Assembly: GCF_040412425.1 (NCBI RefSeq)
Contig: NC_089766.1
Span: forward strand, 17,590,508 to 17,654,507
Length of the DNA stretch: 64,000 nt
Direction: 5' to 3'
DNA from: Macrobrachium rosenbergii
Lineage: Eukaryota > Arthropoda > Malacostraca > Decapoda > Palaemonidae
The position numbers and the translations under genes are program-made. Shown here one piece after another: positions 46,841-57,871 of this stretch (its first letter is position 1; the number at the start of each line of letters is the position of its first letter). The notes beneath the pieces are model-generated. The model had not been told where the DNA came from. It was given only the letters and a program-made list of their open reading frames with translations, and made no database searches.

Positions 46841-48881
46841 GCTGTCGAGTCCTCTAAGAAGGAGGCCCTTGAGTCCCTCCGCGCCTGGGTGGCTGGGTTT
46901 GGAAGGTACGTTCCGTCGGGGAGTCCTTACGTCCTCGATGCCAACTTGCGGGACCTGCTCTACCCCGGCGCCCGGGTGGCTGCTGCTGTCCCGGCGGAAT
47001 TGGCTGCCCCAATCATCCGGCAGATACAACTCGCTACCCAGCCACCCCAAGAAGACCCTTTGTACGAGGGAGTTTCAGAGGACGTCGCCGCCTTAGATTT
47101 GGATCTGGAACCTATGAACACGGAGCCGGACCAAGAGGTAGGTAGAGAGGTAAGTGAGGCTACGGGGGCGGGCGCCCTTTTTGATTCTCCATCGTCATCT
47201 GCTTCTTCCTTTTCAGGTTTTCAGAAGTCTTCCATCTTGCGGGACAGGACTCCATCTGCTGTCCCCAAGTTGAAGCTGAAGACTTCATGGAAGGCGAAGG
47301 GCTATAAGTCCTCGTCTTCTCGGAAAGCATCTCCTTTCCCCCCGTCGAAGACCAAGGGCGCAGTACCTGTGGCCTCCGGGAGCAAACTAGGAACCTCGGG
47401 CATTGGCGCGAGTAAGAGAGCATCTAAACCAAGCTCTCCTCGCCAGCCTGCCTTTGACCCTGAGGCCTTTGCTAATTCCTTGCTCGAGAGGTTCTCGGCG
47501 GAGGTTGACGCGAAGCTCTCCAAAATAGCGGAGAAGCTTCACAGCCACGATTCTCTACTGGCGGGTATGGCGCGCTCCGGCGGAGCCGATCCACAGTACG
47601 AGATCCCTGATACGGCTGACCTCCCTCCCTTCGCTGTAGGGAACCCGTGGCGCTTTGCTCTTCGAGCCATACGGCACGAAGACACCTTAACAATCGAAGG
47701 TCTTGGCACGAGACGCCTGGAGGAGCTAGAGTTTTTCCCTCCTGATCTCCTGCCCCCTTACCCAGGCTTCGTTAGGCTGACGGAGGAAGCCTGGGTACAC
47801 TCGGATAAGGTCCCTAAGGAAACAGTGGTCTTCCCAAGGGACCAAGCACAGTCTGCTCTCCTGCGCACTCTTACGGAGTGGCAGGCTGACAACACTAAAT
47901 TGACGCCTTTCAAGGGGAATTACACCATGTTCTCCTTGGGGGACAAATTACCCACTCCCTGCCTTAACAAGGTCGCTCTAGCAACGGCCCAGGCTTGCTT
48001 TGACGGCAAACCCTTGCCTCAGCTAAGGGAGACAGACTCCACATCCCTGGTATTCCCGGGAGGTGACGAGTTCTGGAATGACGCTCCGTCCACTTTTACA
48101 GTAGGTAAATTGGACGCCGACTGTGCGTCTTCCCAATTTAGTGAGCAGCTTCCCAAGATCCCAGAAGCTTTGCTCAAGGCGGAGTTTGATGCTCGGTCTC
48201 GGTTAGGCCGGTCCTTGAGCTCCCTGTGCATAACGGAAGCAACCGCCGTCTCCTTCGCAGAGGAACACTTGTTTCAGGTTCTGGCTAAATCCCTGTTAGC
48301 AGGGTTTCAGTCAGACCTGTATGACTTTATGGTGGCAAGGTTGGAGTGCCGCAAGTTCATTTTTGCGGATGCCACCATACGTCATGAGCCTAACAAGCTC
48401 ATGAAAAGTTCTATCTGGGGGGCGAACCTGTTCCCAGAGGCTGAGGTAGAAAGTGTTCTGGGCAAAGCTACCAGAGCTAACCAAAGCCTTTGTTCTCGTT
48501 GGGGCATCTCCGCCTACAAGCGGAAAACCCCAGTCTGGTACCTCTCAGTCTAAGTCTGGGAAGCGCTTTCATCGCCATAAACGACCCCTTCATCAAACAG
48601 TCGTTCAGGCAGTCCCGGTCTCGGCGGTGGGCCAACCCTCCACCTCCAAGGCTCAACCCCAACAATTTGTTCTGGTCCAACCAGCCCAATCTCTTGCTGC
48701 ACCCTCATACGTCTCCTCTCCGGCGTACAATTCTACCTATGAGGGCCGGGGGGTCTTTCACGGCCTTAATAGGAGCGCAAGGGGGGGCAGAGGTCGAGCC
48801 CCATACAGAAGCAAGCCTGGCTCCGCCTCCAAGGGAAAAGTTGGCCGTGGTAGAGGAAACAAACCTGCTTCCTCCCACTGA
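46841..48881 (+). pseudogene. DIRS-a gag, exon 2 (one frameshift)
   Basis: AVESSKKEALESLRAWVAGF opens the exon. A Ser/Pro/Lys-rich linker follows, then a conserved core with LRTLTEWQADN and AEHLFQVLAKSLLAGF. The frame should run into a basic Arg/Gly-rich tail (SARGGRGRAPYRSKPGS, nucleic-acid-binding type) ending at 48881. A one-base frame change at CGGAAAACCCC near 48525 instead ends the long frame at 48553. One extra base in a homopolymer run is the simplest reading. Confidence 0.7.
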
Positions 48882-48903
48882 GATCAGTCAGGTAGGCGGT
48901 TGA

Positions 48904-50715
48904 CTTTACTGGTTCAGAGACCAGTGGTCCTTCAGTCCTTGGGCACACAGCATTGTATCCAAGGGTCTGGGTTGGAGCTGAATCAAAGATCCCCCACCTC
49001 TCATCAGGTTCTACCAACCCTCCTCCAAAGTCCTGGAGGACTATGTGACGGAACTGCTCAACAAGAGAGCAATAAAGAAAGTAAGGCACCTCAAGTTCCA
49101 AGGCAGGTTGTTCACGGTCCCAAAGAAAGGTTCCGATCAGCAAAGGGTGATTCTAGATCTGTCGCGTCTAAATCTCTATATAAAATGCAACAAGTTTCAC
49201 ATGCTTACGGTGGCTCAAGTACGGACTCTACTGCCGCGTGGAGCCGTCACCACCTCTATCAATCTTTCAGACGCTTACTATCACGTCCCGATTGCGCGGA
49301 ACTTCTCTCCCTACCTGGGCTTCAGGCTAGGGAGACAAGCCTACTCCTTCAAAGTCATGCCTTTCGGACTCAATATAGCCCCCAGGATATTTACAAAGCT
49401 GGCGGAGACAGTAGTTCAACAGCTCCGGTCCCGGGGCATCTCCCTGGCAGCGTACCTGGACGATTGGATAATCTGGGCTCCAACAGTTCAAGAGTGCCGG
49501 AAGGCTACGACCATAGTCATCAAGTTCCTGGAATCGTTAGGGTTCCAGCTGAACAGGGGGAAGTCCCGCTTGACTCCGGAGTCCTGGTTTCAGTGGCTGG
49601 GCCTCCAGTGGGACCTGTCTTCGTACAGGCTATCCCTTCCACCGCCCAAGCGGAAAGAGATTGCCTCCCTTACCAGAAGGTTCTTGAAGGACAAAGTAGC
49701 ATCCCGTCGGTCCCAAGAGAGGGTCCTCGGCTCCCTTCAATTTGCCTCAGTGACGGACCTGCTCTTAAAAGCAAAGTTAAAAGATATAAACAGAGTGTGG
49801 CGGAGACGAGCCAATGTCAGGCTCAGAGACAGAGTCTCGTCTATCCCACGGATTTTGAAGGCGAGACTGCAGCCATGGTCCACAGCCAGGGGCCTGTCGA
49901 AGTCAGTCCCGCTTCAATTCCCTCCTCCAGAGCTGGTGATTCACACAGACGCTTCATTAAGCGGCTGGGGAAGGTATTCACCAAAACAAAAAGTACAAGG
50001 GACATGGTCTACAATGTTCCAACAGTTCCATATAAACACCTTAGAAGCTATGGCGGTGTTTCTAACCCTAAAAAAGCTCCGCCCAACCAACCACATTCAC
50101 ATCAGGCTGGTGTTGGACAGCGCTGTAGTGGTTCATTGCATCAACAGGGGCGGCTCCAAGTCTGGTCGCGTAAACCAGGTGATGGTAGCTATCTTCTCCC
50201 TGGCGAACAAACACGGTTGGCATCTGTCAGCCACCCACCTAGCAGGGGTGCGGAACGTGGTGGCGGATTCCCTGTCAAGAACCACTCCGTTGGAGTCGGA
50301 GTGGTCTCTCGACGAAGAGTCATTCAATTGGATTCGCCGCCGGGTTCCGGGACTCCAAGTGGATCTGTTTGCTATGGAGAGCAACCACAAGCTTCCTTGT
50401 TATGTAGCTCCGAACCTGGACCCTCAGGCTTATGCCACGGACGCAGTGACCATAGATTGGAACAATTGGGAGAGAATTTACTTGTTTCCCCCAATAAACA
50501 TACTGTTGAAAGTACTACACAAACTCAGGTCATTCAAGGGCCAACTGGCTCTAGTAACCCCCTATTGGCCGAAGAGCAACTGGTTTCCTATACTTCAGGA
50601 ACTCAAGTTGCGGAGTCATCAGATTCCCAATCCCAGACTGACCCAAGTAGTACAAACAAAGACTGTGTCAGCTTCCTTAAGAATTCAGAAAGCCCTAGTT
50701 TTATGGACTTTGTAA
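48904..50715 (+). pseudogene. DIRS-a reverse transcriptase / RNase H (one in-frame stop)
   Basis: The frame begins after the stop at 48901-48903. A TGA at 48979 interrupts a segment where Trp is usual (GWS, stop, IKDPP). From there it is open to 50715. RT motifs: RVILDLSRLN, SINLSDAYYHVPI (motif A Asp), FKVMPFGLNIAP, AYLDDWIIW (catalytic Asp pair near 49459), FQWLGLQWD. RNase H: VIHTDASLSGWG, INTLEAMAV, LVLDSAVV and VVADSLSR carry D-E-D-D. It copies element RNA into DNA. An ATG-independent or reinitiated start is likely; DIRS ORFs overlap. Confidence 0.85.
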
Positions 50716-50763
50716 AGTTCACTGCTAATAAGGGAGCAAACATTGACCCCGCTAACACTCTGT

Positions 50764-51680
50764 TTTTAGAATCGGATAAAAGAGAGTCTACTCTCAGGCA
50801 ATATGATTCAGCGGTCAAAAAGTTAGCATTCTTCTTGAAGGCATCTGAAGCTCATACTATGACTACTAACTTAGCGATTACTTTCTTTAGGTCATTGTAT
50901 GAAAAAGGCCTTGCTCCGGCTGCTATTACTACAGCTAAATCAGCCTTGAAGAAGGTATTTTTGTATGGTTTTCAAATTGACCTTACAGATTCATACTTTT
51001 CATCAATCCCTAGAGCATGCGCTCATTTGAGACCCGTAACACGGCCGCATTCTGTTACGTGGTTCCTCAACGACGTTCTTAAGTTAGCCTCTGATATTGA
51101 CAACTTACAGTGCTCTTACCTGGATCTGTTAAGGAAAACATTATTTCTGGTTAGCTTGGCTTCAGGTGCCAGAATTTCAGAGCTGTCGGCTCTCGCTAGA
51201 GGTGATGATCATGTTGATTTCCTTCCATCCGGAGAAGTCCTTCTCTCCCCTGATCAAAGGTTCCTAGCTAAAAATGAAGACCCTCAGGACAGGTGGTCCC
51301 CTTGGAAGGTGGTGCCTCTTCCACAGGACCAGTCCTTATGCCCAGTTCATACCTTGAGGTCCTACCTACTTAGAACTCCACAGTGCAAGTCGGGTCCTCT
51401 TTTTATCAGGGAGAAAGGTGGAACTCTTTCTTTGAACGCTATAAGACAGCAAATCCTGTATTTTATTAAACAAGCCAACCCAGATTCAGTCCCCAAAGTT
51501 CATGATATCCGGGCGGTAGCTACCTCTACCAATTATTTCCATAACATGGATTTTGCTGAACTTACCAAGTATACAGGATGGAAATCACCTCTAGTGTTTA
51601 AGCGCCACTATTTGAAATCACTCGAAGCCCTGAAATTTGCTGCAGTGGCTGTGGGGAGTGTCATCCCCCCACCCAAATAA
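50764..51680 (+). CDS. DIRS-a tyrosine recombinase
   Basis: Core-binding domain ESTLRQYDSAVKKLAFFL onward, then the catalytic domain: Arg in LASGARISELSA, His and Arg in KVHDIRAVAT, a Trp in TGWKSP and the Tyr in FKRHYLKSL, giving the R-H-R-Y set. It ends VIPPPK and TAA at 51680. All catalytic residues are present. The enzyme would integrate a circular cDNA, which explains the absence of target duplications. The same frame stays open upstream to 48900, antiphase to the RT; the real start is unclear. Confidence 0.88.
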
Positions 51681-52194
51681 TCCTTAATCCTCTTCCTTTT
51701 CCCCCCCGCCCGCCTGCCTCATTTGTTTCTCTGCCTGCTCTTATGGTTCAATCATGCCTCACTGCCTTGCTCCTCATGATTGATGTTACTATTGCCCGTA
51801 TTCGGATTATCTTGGTGATTGTATTTTGATGTGCTGTGAATTTGGATTGTGTTAGGGGTACTGGATCTGTTTTTTATTTATGCTCCATGTACCTCAATGA
51901 TTTTTTATATCGTAAGGTCTCTCTTTTCCCTTAGTTTTAAGTTCATGTTTAATTGTCTGTGACTTTATCTTGTTGGGTGTGTCATTTTCCACCTGTAATT
52001 GGTCTGTAGTCTGTTTCTGTGCATTGTTCTTAAAGTTAAGTTGTTGCCCTTACCTGTTTTGGGCTGCTTTTGTATAGAGAGTTATGATTATTAAATCTAT
52101 TTTTCATAGCATGTGTTTTTTGTTCAAATCACCTTGTTTTTAATAATTTTTTCCCTTTTTAGCTTAGCAGTCTTGGCATGGTTCTCTGTTACTA
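51681..52194 (+). other. DIRS-a 3' untranslated region
   Basis: T-rich, no frame of note, between the recombinase stop and the internal complementary region. Confidence 0.6.
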
Positions 52195-52285
52195 TTTCAC
52201 CGGGTGACATGGGGCCGAGCTCAGAAAAGGGATTTTGACAAAGGAAAAATCTATTTCTGAGGGAGGCCCCATGTCACCCGGTGAC
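52195..52285. repeat. DIRS-a internal complementary region
   Basis: The left half (ttcaccgggtgacatggggc, then cgagctcag) is the complement of the element's left outer end. The right half (aaaatctatttctgaggg, then ccatgtcacccggtga) is the complement of its right outer end. AAAAGG at 52225-52230 marks the join. This is the standard DIRS feature for completing the ends through a circle. Confidence 0.92.
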
Positions 52286-52345
52286 CCTCCCAAGGCCTGG
52301 TTTCCCCCCCTTCTTGCACATGCCAAGCCCGGGGTGGTGCTAGCC

Positions 52346-52667
52346 TGGAATGGTGTAGGTGGCGCTGGAGTCGCCGCTTGGCGGGCGCGTGAGCGTGGGG
52401 GCTGGAACGGCTCTCTACCCTTCCGGGGGATTTTGACATGGGGATGTCTGTCGAGTGTGGCTCTGTGGTTGTGATTCCTTCATTCACCCTTGGTTATACC
52501 GACGTCTTCCATATGGAAGTCGATCGATCTGGGGGTAGTAACTCCAGCATTTTTCTCTGGTATGCTTAGCAATATTTATACCTAGAAATTCGTGTTAGTA
52601 TGGAATTTCACCGGGTGACATGGGGCCTCCCTCAGAAATAGATTTTTCCTTTGTCAAAATCCCTTTT
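52346..52667 (-). repeat. DIRS-a right inverted terminal repeat
   Basis: Reverse complement of 44371-44672 plus ~35 bp of end-specific sequence (gatttttcctttgtcaaaat) that the left repeat lacks but the internal complementary region copies. Confidence 0.92.
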
Positions 52668-53420
52668 TGATTGCAGAAACTAGAGAGGAGCTAAAGAAAA
52701 ACCTAGATAGGTGGAGATACATGTTAGATAGCAGAGGGATGAAGATAAGTCAAACAAAGGCTGAATGTAGGACAAATGGAATGGATGATAACTAGCAGGC
52801 CACAATTAACCTGGGAGAAGTGAACATCAAGTGTTGAAGTACCTGGGCTTGCTAGTAGATGTAGTGGGTATGGATAAAAAAGTTAACCATCGAATTCACA
52901 CCAGATGGAATAAATGGGGGAGCGGTATCAGGCATGCTGTGTGCCAAGTTTTTATATTAGGATGAAAGGCAAGGTACATAAGACCTGCTATGCTGTATGG
53001 GTTTAGAGGTGGCACCACTGAAGAAAACAGAACAACAAAAGTTGGATAGTGTGGATATGAGGATGCTCCGGTGGATGACTGGAGTGCTGAGAAAAGATAG
53101 GATAAGAAATGGATACATCAGGGGATCAGCAAGTAACTGATGTGACAATGAAAGCCCAAGGTTCAAGATTGAGATGGTCTGGGCACCTGATGTGGAGGAG
53201 ATATGATAAGCAACATATTGCAAAAGACATCATGGAAATGGAAGCACTAAGGGGATGAAGGAGAGGAAGGCCACAGGGAAGATGGAGACATTGCATTCAA
53301 GAAGACATATGAGACAAATGAACAGACGAAGAAAGGACACAAGATAGAAACACCATGAAAAGGCTGAAAAAAAAACTGACCCCATATAAGGATCAAGCTG
53401 AAACAAAGAGGAGGTTCTAG
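52668..53420 (+). mobile_element. RTE-like LINE, 3' part downstream of DIRS-a
   Basis: Continues the fragment at 44186-44370: LIAETREELKKNLDRWRYML, SRGMKISQTKAEC, then KGKVHKTCYAVW-like, MRMLRWMTGVL and RLRWSGHLMWRR, the C-terminal blocks of RTE-type proteins. Several stops and frameshifts; inactive. The 3' end is set only approximately. Confidence 0.75.
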
Positions 53421-53786
53421 GAAATTTATATATCGCCCTCTGTCACCCTGGGAATGTATCATAACAGCAATACTTGAAGAGATAGAAAAATGGCAGGAAG
53501 GTTGGCTGAAAACTTGAGTACTCTTTGTAACTGAAAAATAGCATTCTACTGTGTACATTACTACATATACTGGTACTGACCTACTTAAAAGGTCAGTGCC
53601 CCCCGTTTTTACGCGTTTCACATTTCCGCGTTTCATTTTGTTGCAGATTTTTGTGGAACACATCATTCACTTGTCTGCGGGGGATATTTCACTAATTTGC
53701 AGATTTTTCTTTGGGTTGCATCTCTAAAATTATCACTAATTCGCTTTTTTCGTAGAGCAACAATGTGTATTCACTAATTATTGTAT

Positions 53787-53808
53787 TTTTTCATTAAAAT
53801 ATATGTAT

Positions 53809-53891
<83 letters not shown>

Positions 53892-53990
53892 ACAAGAATT
53901 TGTTAATAAATTTATGGGAGATGGTGAGGAATAACCACGTTTGTATGATAACTAAATGATTTGCCTAAAAATAAGTACTAATATTCAAAT

Positions 53991-54033
<43 letters not shown>

Positions 54034-54425
54034 TATTTATGCATTTCTATAGTAAATTATGTGAAATTTTAAACAAACAAATACTGTACATATTACCAAT
54101 CTTTTCCAAAGCTCTGACTTGAGGGGGGAGGTTGGACCTATCACATATGTCAAATATCTGAGGACCCTGCAGTCAGATATTTGACATATATGACAGGTTC
54201 AACCTCCCCCCATCACTTGAAAGCTTTGGAAAAGATTGGGAATATGTATTTGTGTAAAATTTCACATAATTTACTATAGAAATTCATAAATTTTTAAAAT
54301 ACAGTATTTTATTATTATCATTATCATTGTTATGTTGCCCATTTGGTGGTTAAATAAAATAGCTATGAATAAAACTGAAAAATCTCTCTCTCTCATTCTC
54401 TCTTGTATGTATATATTTTTAAGAG
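53787..54425. repeat. Long imperfect palindrome centred near 54170
   Basis: From the centre ctgcag outward the arms pair as tcagatatttgacata/tatgtcaaatatctga, ggttcaacctcccccc, ctttggaaaagattgg, ttcacataatttactatag, a TAA-type trinucleotide run, (GA)n/(CT)n and gtatacatatat-like ends. The arms are up to ~300 bp and diverge outward. Confidence 0.75.
53812..53890. repeat. (GA)n microsatellite
   Basis: About 39 GA units inside the left arm of the palindrome. The matching (CT)n of the right arm at ~54385 is far shorter, so this tract has expanded or the other has shrunk. Confidence 0.95.
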
Positions 54426-55410
54426 TAAATTGTTTAAGACGAATTTGAAATGATATTAATAATAAAATTTCAAAGATTAATAACTTACTGTAGTAATAAT
54501 TTTTTTTATTATAAATGTATTTGTACGTGATCGCAAAAATATTAACATGATGTATTTAAGAAACCTAGCATTCTGTTTGGACGTATGTACATGTCCGATC
54601 GATCTAAACTACCCACATACTTTAGATATGCTCTATACATTAGTACTACTGTATCCTAAAATACGTACCTGTACAGTGAATATGATTTCAAAATCATCTT
54701 ACAACACAGGAAAATATACGTAAAATATACGCCCAGTGCCTTACATACAATGAACAGAACGATGCACAAAGATACGTAGGCCAAAGAAAATGTGTGCCTG
54801 AATGATAGGGGATATGTAAGAGTAACAGTTGAAGGCTTGAACTTAATTTTGCAACCTGACTTTGAAATGATATTACGGTGGTCTGGGATGATAGTGTGAA
54901 GTAAAGTATATTTTTGCTTGAACTGTCAAGTTTGGTGATGAACTGTTAAAATAGGCAGTTATAAGCATTTTAGGAGTGTATATAGCCTACTCAAGAATAA
55001 CAGTAGTGGGTGAGTACTGTAACGTAAGGTTAGTTTGGGTGTTTTAGGATGATGATTTGGAGTGTATTTTTGTTTGAAATGATATTAAATTGTTTTAGTA
55101 TGATAATTTACGGTATATTTTTGTTTGAACTACCAAATTAAGCAGTGAATGTTAAAACAGGCAGTTATAAGCATTTTAGTTTAAGGGGTACAAGGTATTT
55201 GGCAGTTATAAGCCAGTTATAAACATTTTTAGAAGGGATTTCTGTGGTATGTTCTGGAACCTATTCCTGCGTAAAAATGGGGGAGCACTGTAATACACTA
55301 CTATATAACAAAAGTAATATTCTGTACCAAATTTTAACACTAAATCTACTAATCACCAATAAAAATATGAACTAAGATCATATTTTTCTTTTTGTACCCA
55401 TTATACTTAC

Positions 55411-55562
55411 GTTTTTGTTGCTTTAAAGTCGGGGCTTTCTAGTTGCAAGATAGTGTCAGGCAATGCCAATGATAATGTTTCCCATAGCACTAATGTAGCA
55501 AATCCTGCAATGGCTGCTGCAATTCCGAATACTACAGAAGGTGCCCATGGGTAAATGGGTCC
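55411..55562 (-). CDS. SLC22-like transporter, last transmembrane exon
   Basis: Minus strand, acceptor CCAG at 55564-55563, donor AC|GTAAGT. 152 bp, starts in phase 0 and ends after two bases of a codon. Reads GPIYPWAPSVVFGIAAAIAG, FATLVLWETLSLALPDTILQ and a charged end. PWAPS, the hydrophobic segment and ETL..LPDTI are the usual TM11-TM12 region and its cytosolic exit in SLC22 proteins. Confidence 0.85.
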
Positions 55563-57164
55563 CTGGAAAAAGAAAATTCTGAGAATTAATAGTAATCATT
55601 CTTTGGGTGCTGTACAGTAATATACACATACTGCAATTAACCACAGTACAGTAACTTAAGATGTGAGAATCTTTGTTGCAATCAACATTAGACACAAAGC
55701 ACACTAGGTTTTATAACTTGCTAATTTGCCTTCTTTATTAATCCCCAGTCAGAGCAAGGCAAAGCAAAAAAAATTTTTTGGAATGTAGGGAATAAAAGTG
55801 AAAGAATGTTGTCTGCAATCCAGTTACCTGATGTCCCTTTTTCCAATTCGACAATTCAAGTTATAATAAGTTGTATTACTGATAGCTCAATGTATTTTCA
55901 TAATCACGACAAACTCTTACAACATATGAATAGTGCTAACAGACCCCAACATGGAGGTGCCTTCTACAGCATGATTTGCCAGGCACCCTATACACAATAC
56001 TCTAGATTCTATACAGCATCTCTTCCTGCCCAGCCACTTTTCCTAGAGTCCCTTTTGGTCTCTTCTCTCCTTGCTGCAACACTTTGAACATATAATGTGC
56101 TCCTGGTTCCACCTCTGACTTGATTAAGAATAAGTATGACACAAAACCTTAATACAGCTTAGATGTGACTCTGGACTTGTTAAGCTAACTTAAAATACAG
56201 CACAGGAACAGGATAAGGAGGAGGAGTAAATAAGATGGAGATTCATCCTCCTGCCAACACTGTAACTGTGCAAACATATTTTATCTACAAAAAGTGGTTT
56301 GTTGTTGAAATCCAAACAAAATCTTACATCATACGAGAAAAACTCCAAGCAGACTTCCACTGCAAAAGTAACAATTAAATTTGGTTATAAAAGTTATAAA
56401 AGGTATAGGGTAATGGTAAGTAGATTTCCAGTTTCTTTAGCTTGGAACCAACCTTCAGCATGTTGACTTCTCCCCAGACATTACATTGCTATCTCTTTAA
56501 AACCTAATCACTTCTTGACAGTCACGAAGCCCATCTTTGGTAAAATTTTGATAAAATCACAGACATAACTTTTTATGTACTCTTGCTAACTAAAATGCCA
56601 ACTTACAAACCAAATAAAAAACATGACTTCCTTGGCAGAGGTCATAAAGCAATAAAGATACAATCAGATGAACAATAATGCTAAGATCTACAAGATAATG
56701 AAAGTGATTGACTGAACATCTAAATAAAAAAAGCCAAACATTCAATTCTCACTGTCAACATTATACAGAATGTAAGTTTACAGTACAGAGAAACTTAAAC
56801 AGCATTACCACTGGGAGAAATTAGGAAATATATAACAGAAGTGTGTTTAATTTCCATTGCCTCACATACTGTGCACTGAAGCACTGGTTTTCAGGCGACA
56901 TATGGAAATTGGAGCAGAGTGAAGTTAAAGAGGTTTGATGGCTAAATGGGAAGACAGAAAAGATGAAAAGTTAAGACAAAGAAGCTTCATTACAACCACT
57001 AGCATAACACACAAGGTACACTGCATAAGTTTCCATCAATAATGGTCTTATATACAGTACTCATTTCTACATACCTAGCAAGTCTTTCATAAATGAAAAA
57101 AATGAAGTACGGGTGGGGAAGATGCTACTTAATACCCAAACTTCAGAACTGTCAGTTTACTAAC

Positions 57165-57349
57165 AAGGTACTCAGTGATGAATGGAGAAACTGAAGAACC
57201 AATTCTTGACATCATGAAGGATGAGCTAACTCCTCGAGTGCGGACTTCAGTAGGGAACAACTCCGAGGCATATAAGTTGTTTCCTTGAAATGACATAGAG
57301 ATGGCCATCTTACCAAGCATTGCAGAGGAAATGATTAACCACTGATGAC
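57165..57349 (-). CDS. SLC22-like transporter exon with the family signature
   Basis: Minus strand, acceptor ATCTAG, donor CTT|GTTAGT; 185 bp, needs one base from the previous exon, ends phase 0. Reads HQWLIISSAMLGKMAISMSF, then YASELFPTEVRTRGVSSSFM and SPFITEYL. ELFPTEVR is the conserved SLC22 motif of the second half; the segments fit TM10-TM11. Confidence 0.88.
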
Positions 57350-57611
57350 CTAGATGAGAAAAATAGTGTGTTACTTCAGGAAAAAATGTTTAAACAAGAT
57401 ATTCAATGCTGTGCAAAATGATTCAGCAAGCATTCAGATATAGTGCACTGAGAAGGAAAGGCTCTGTGCCCATAAAATACAGAAAACTTTCTCACAGATA
57501 TATTAACTTTACTAGCACTAACCCTGACAGCAGAAATGGACAGAATTCCAAATTTCCTTTCCATTCCTAACATTTTTCTTTTATACCTAAACCTTAACAC
57601 TATTTACAAAC

Positions 57612-57871
57612 CTGAAGGTAAAAATGGTTGTAGAAGCAGTACCATGCCACTCATGAGGTAGCAGACAGAGACTGGCATCCTCCGACCAAATCGAGACACA
57701 ACTGGTGCCAAGACAGTGTAAGCAGGAACCTCCACCAATCCCATTAGAGCCATATAAGAAAACATATTAAAATTGAAGTTTCCCCCACTTAGTGACAGGC
57801 CAAAGTACACCATTCCTAACACAAGACAATTAAGATGCATCACGGTGCTGGCAACACGAAGGCGTGGTGTT
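57612..57871 (-). CDS. SLC22-like transporter exon (TM7-TM9 region)
   Basis: Minus strand, acceptor TTTTTCCTCAG, donor TCAG|GTTTGT; 260 bp, phase 2 in, phase 1 out. Reads RTPRLRVASTVMHLNCLVLG, then VYFGLSLSGGNFNFNMFSYM, LVEVPAYTVLAPVVSRFGRR and a further hydrophobic stretch ending QPFLPS. The basic RTPRLR entry and the RFGRR loop are standard for the family. Joins exactly to HQWLI of the next exon through Gly. Confidence 0.9.

Larger units (their letters stand above)
44371..52667 (+). mobile_element. DIRS-a: structurally complete DIRS1-like retrotransposon, 8297 bp
   Basis: Order: inverted terminal repeat, long 5' untranslated region, gag with a putative intron, RT/RNase H overlapped by a tyrosine recombinase frame, internal complementary region, inverted terminal repeat. 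There is no target duplication. Both junctions carry CCTTTT (44365-44370 and 52662-52667), and its complement sits in the middle of the internal region (52225-52230). The element splits an RTE-like LINE. It is clearly more GC-rich than the host DNA. Lesions: one gag frameshift and one in-frame TGA before the RT. DIRS1-like elements are known to be common in decapods. Confidence 0.92.
53594..55290. mobile_element. Non-autonomous pogo-like element, ~1.7 kb
   Basis: Terminal inverted repeats cagtgccccccgttttta and taaaaatgggggagcactg. TA follows on the right (55291-55292); the left flank reads GT, probably a mutated TA. No transposase. The interior holds a (GA)n tract, a long palindrome and, near the right end, repeated cagttataagcatttt words. 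Confidence 0.7.

Noticed and set aside
48900..50700. The part of the recombinase frame that overlaps the RT, considered as a protein domain of its own
   Set aside because: Its composition (Ser/Gln/Pro-rich, no motif) is what an antiphase reading of RT gives; only the part after about 50764 is annotated as protein.
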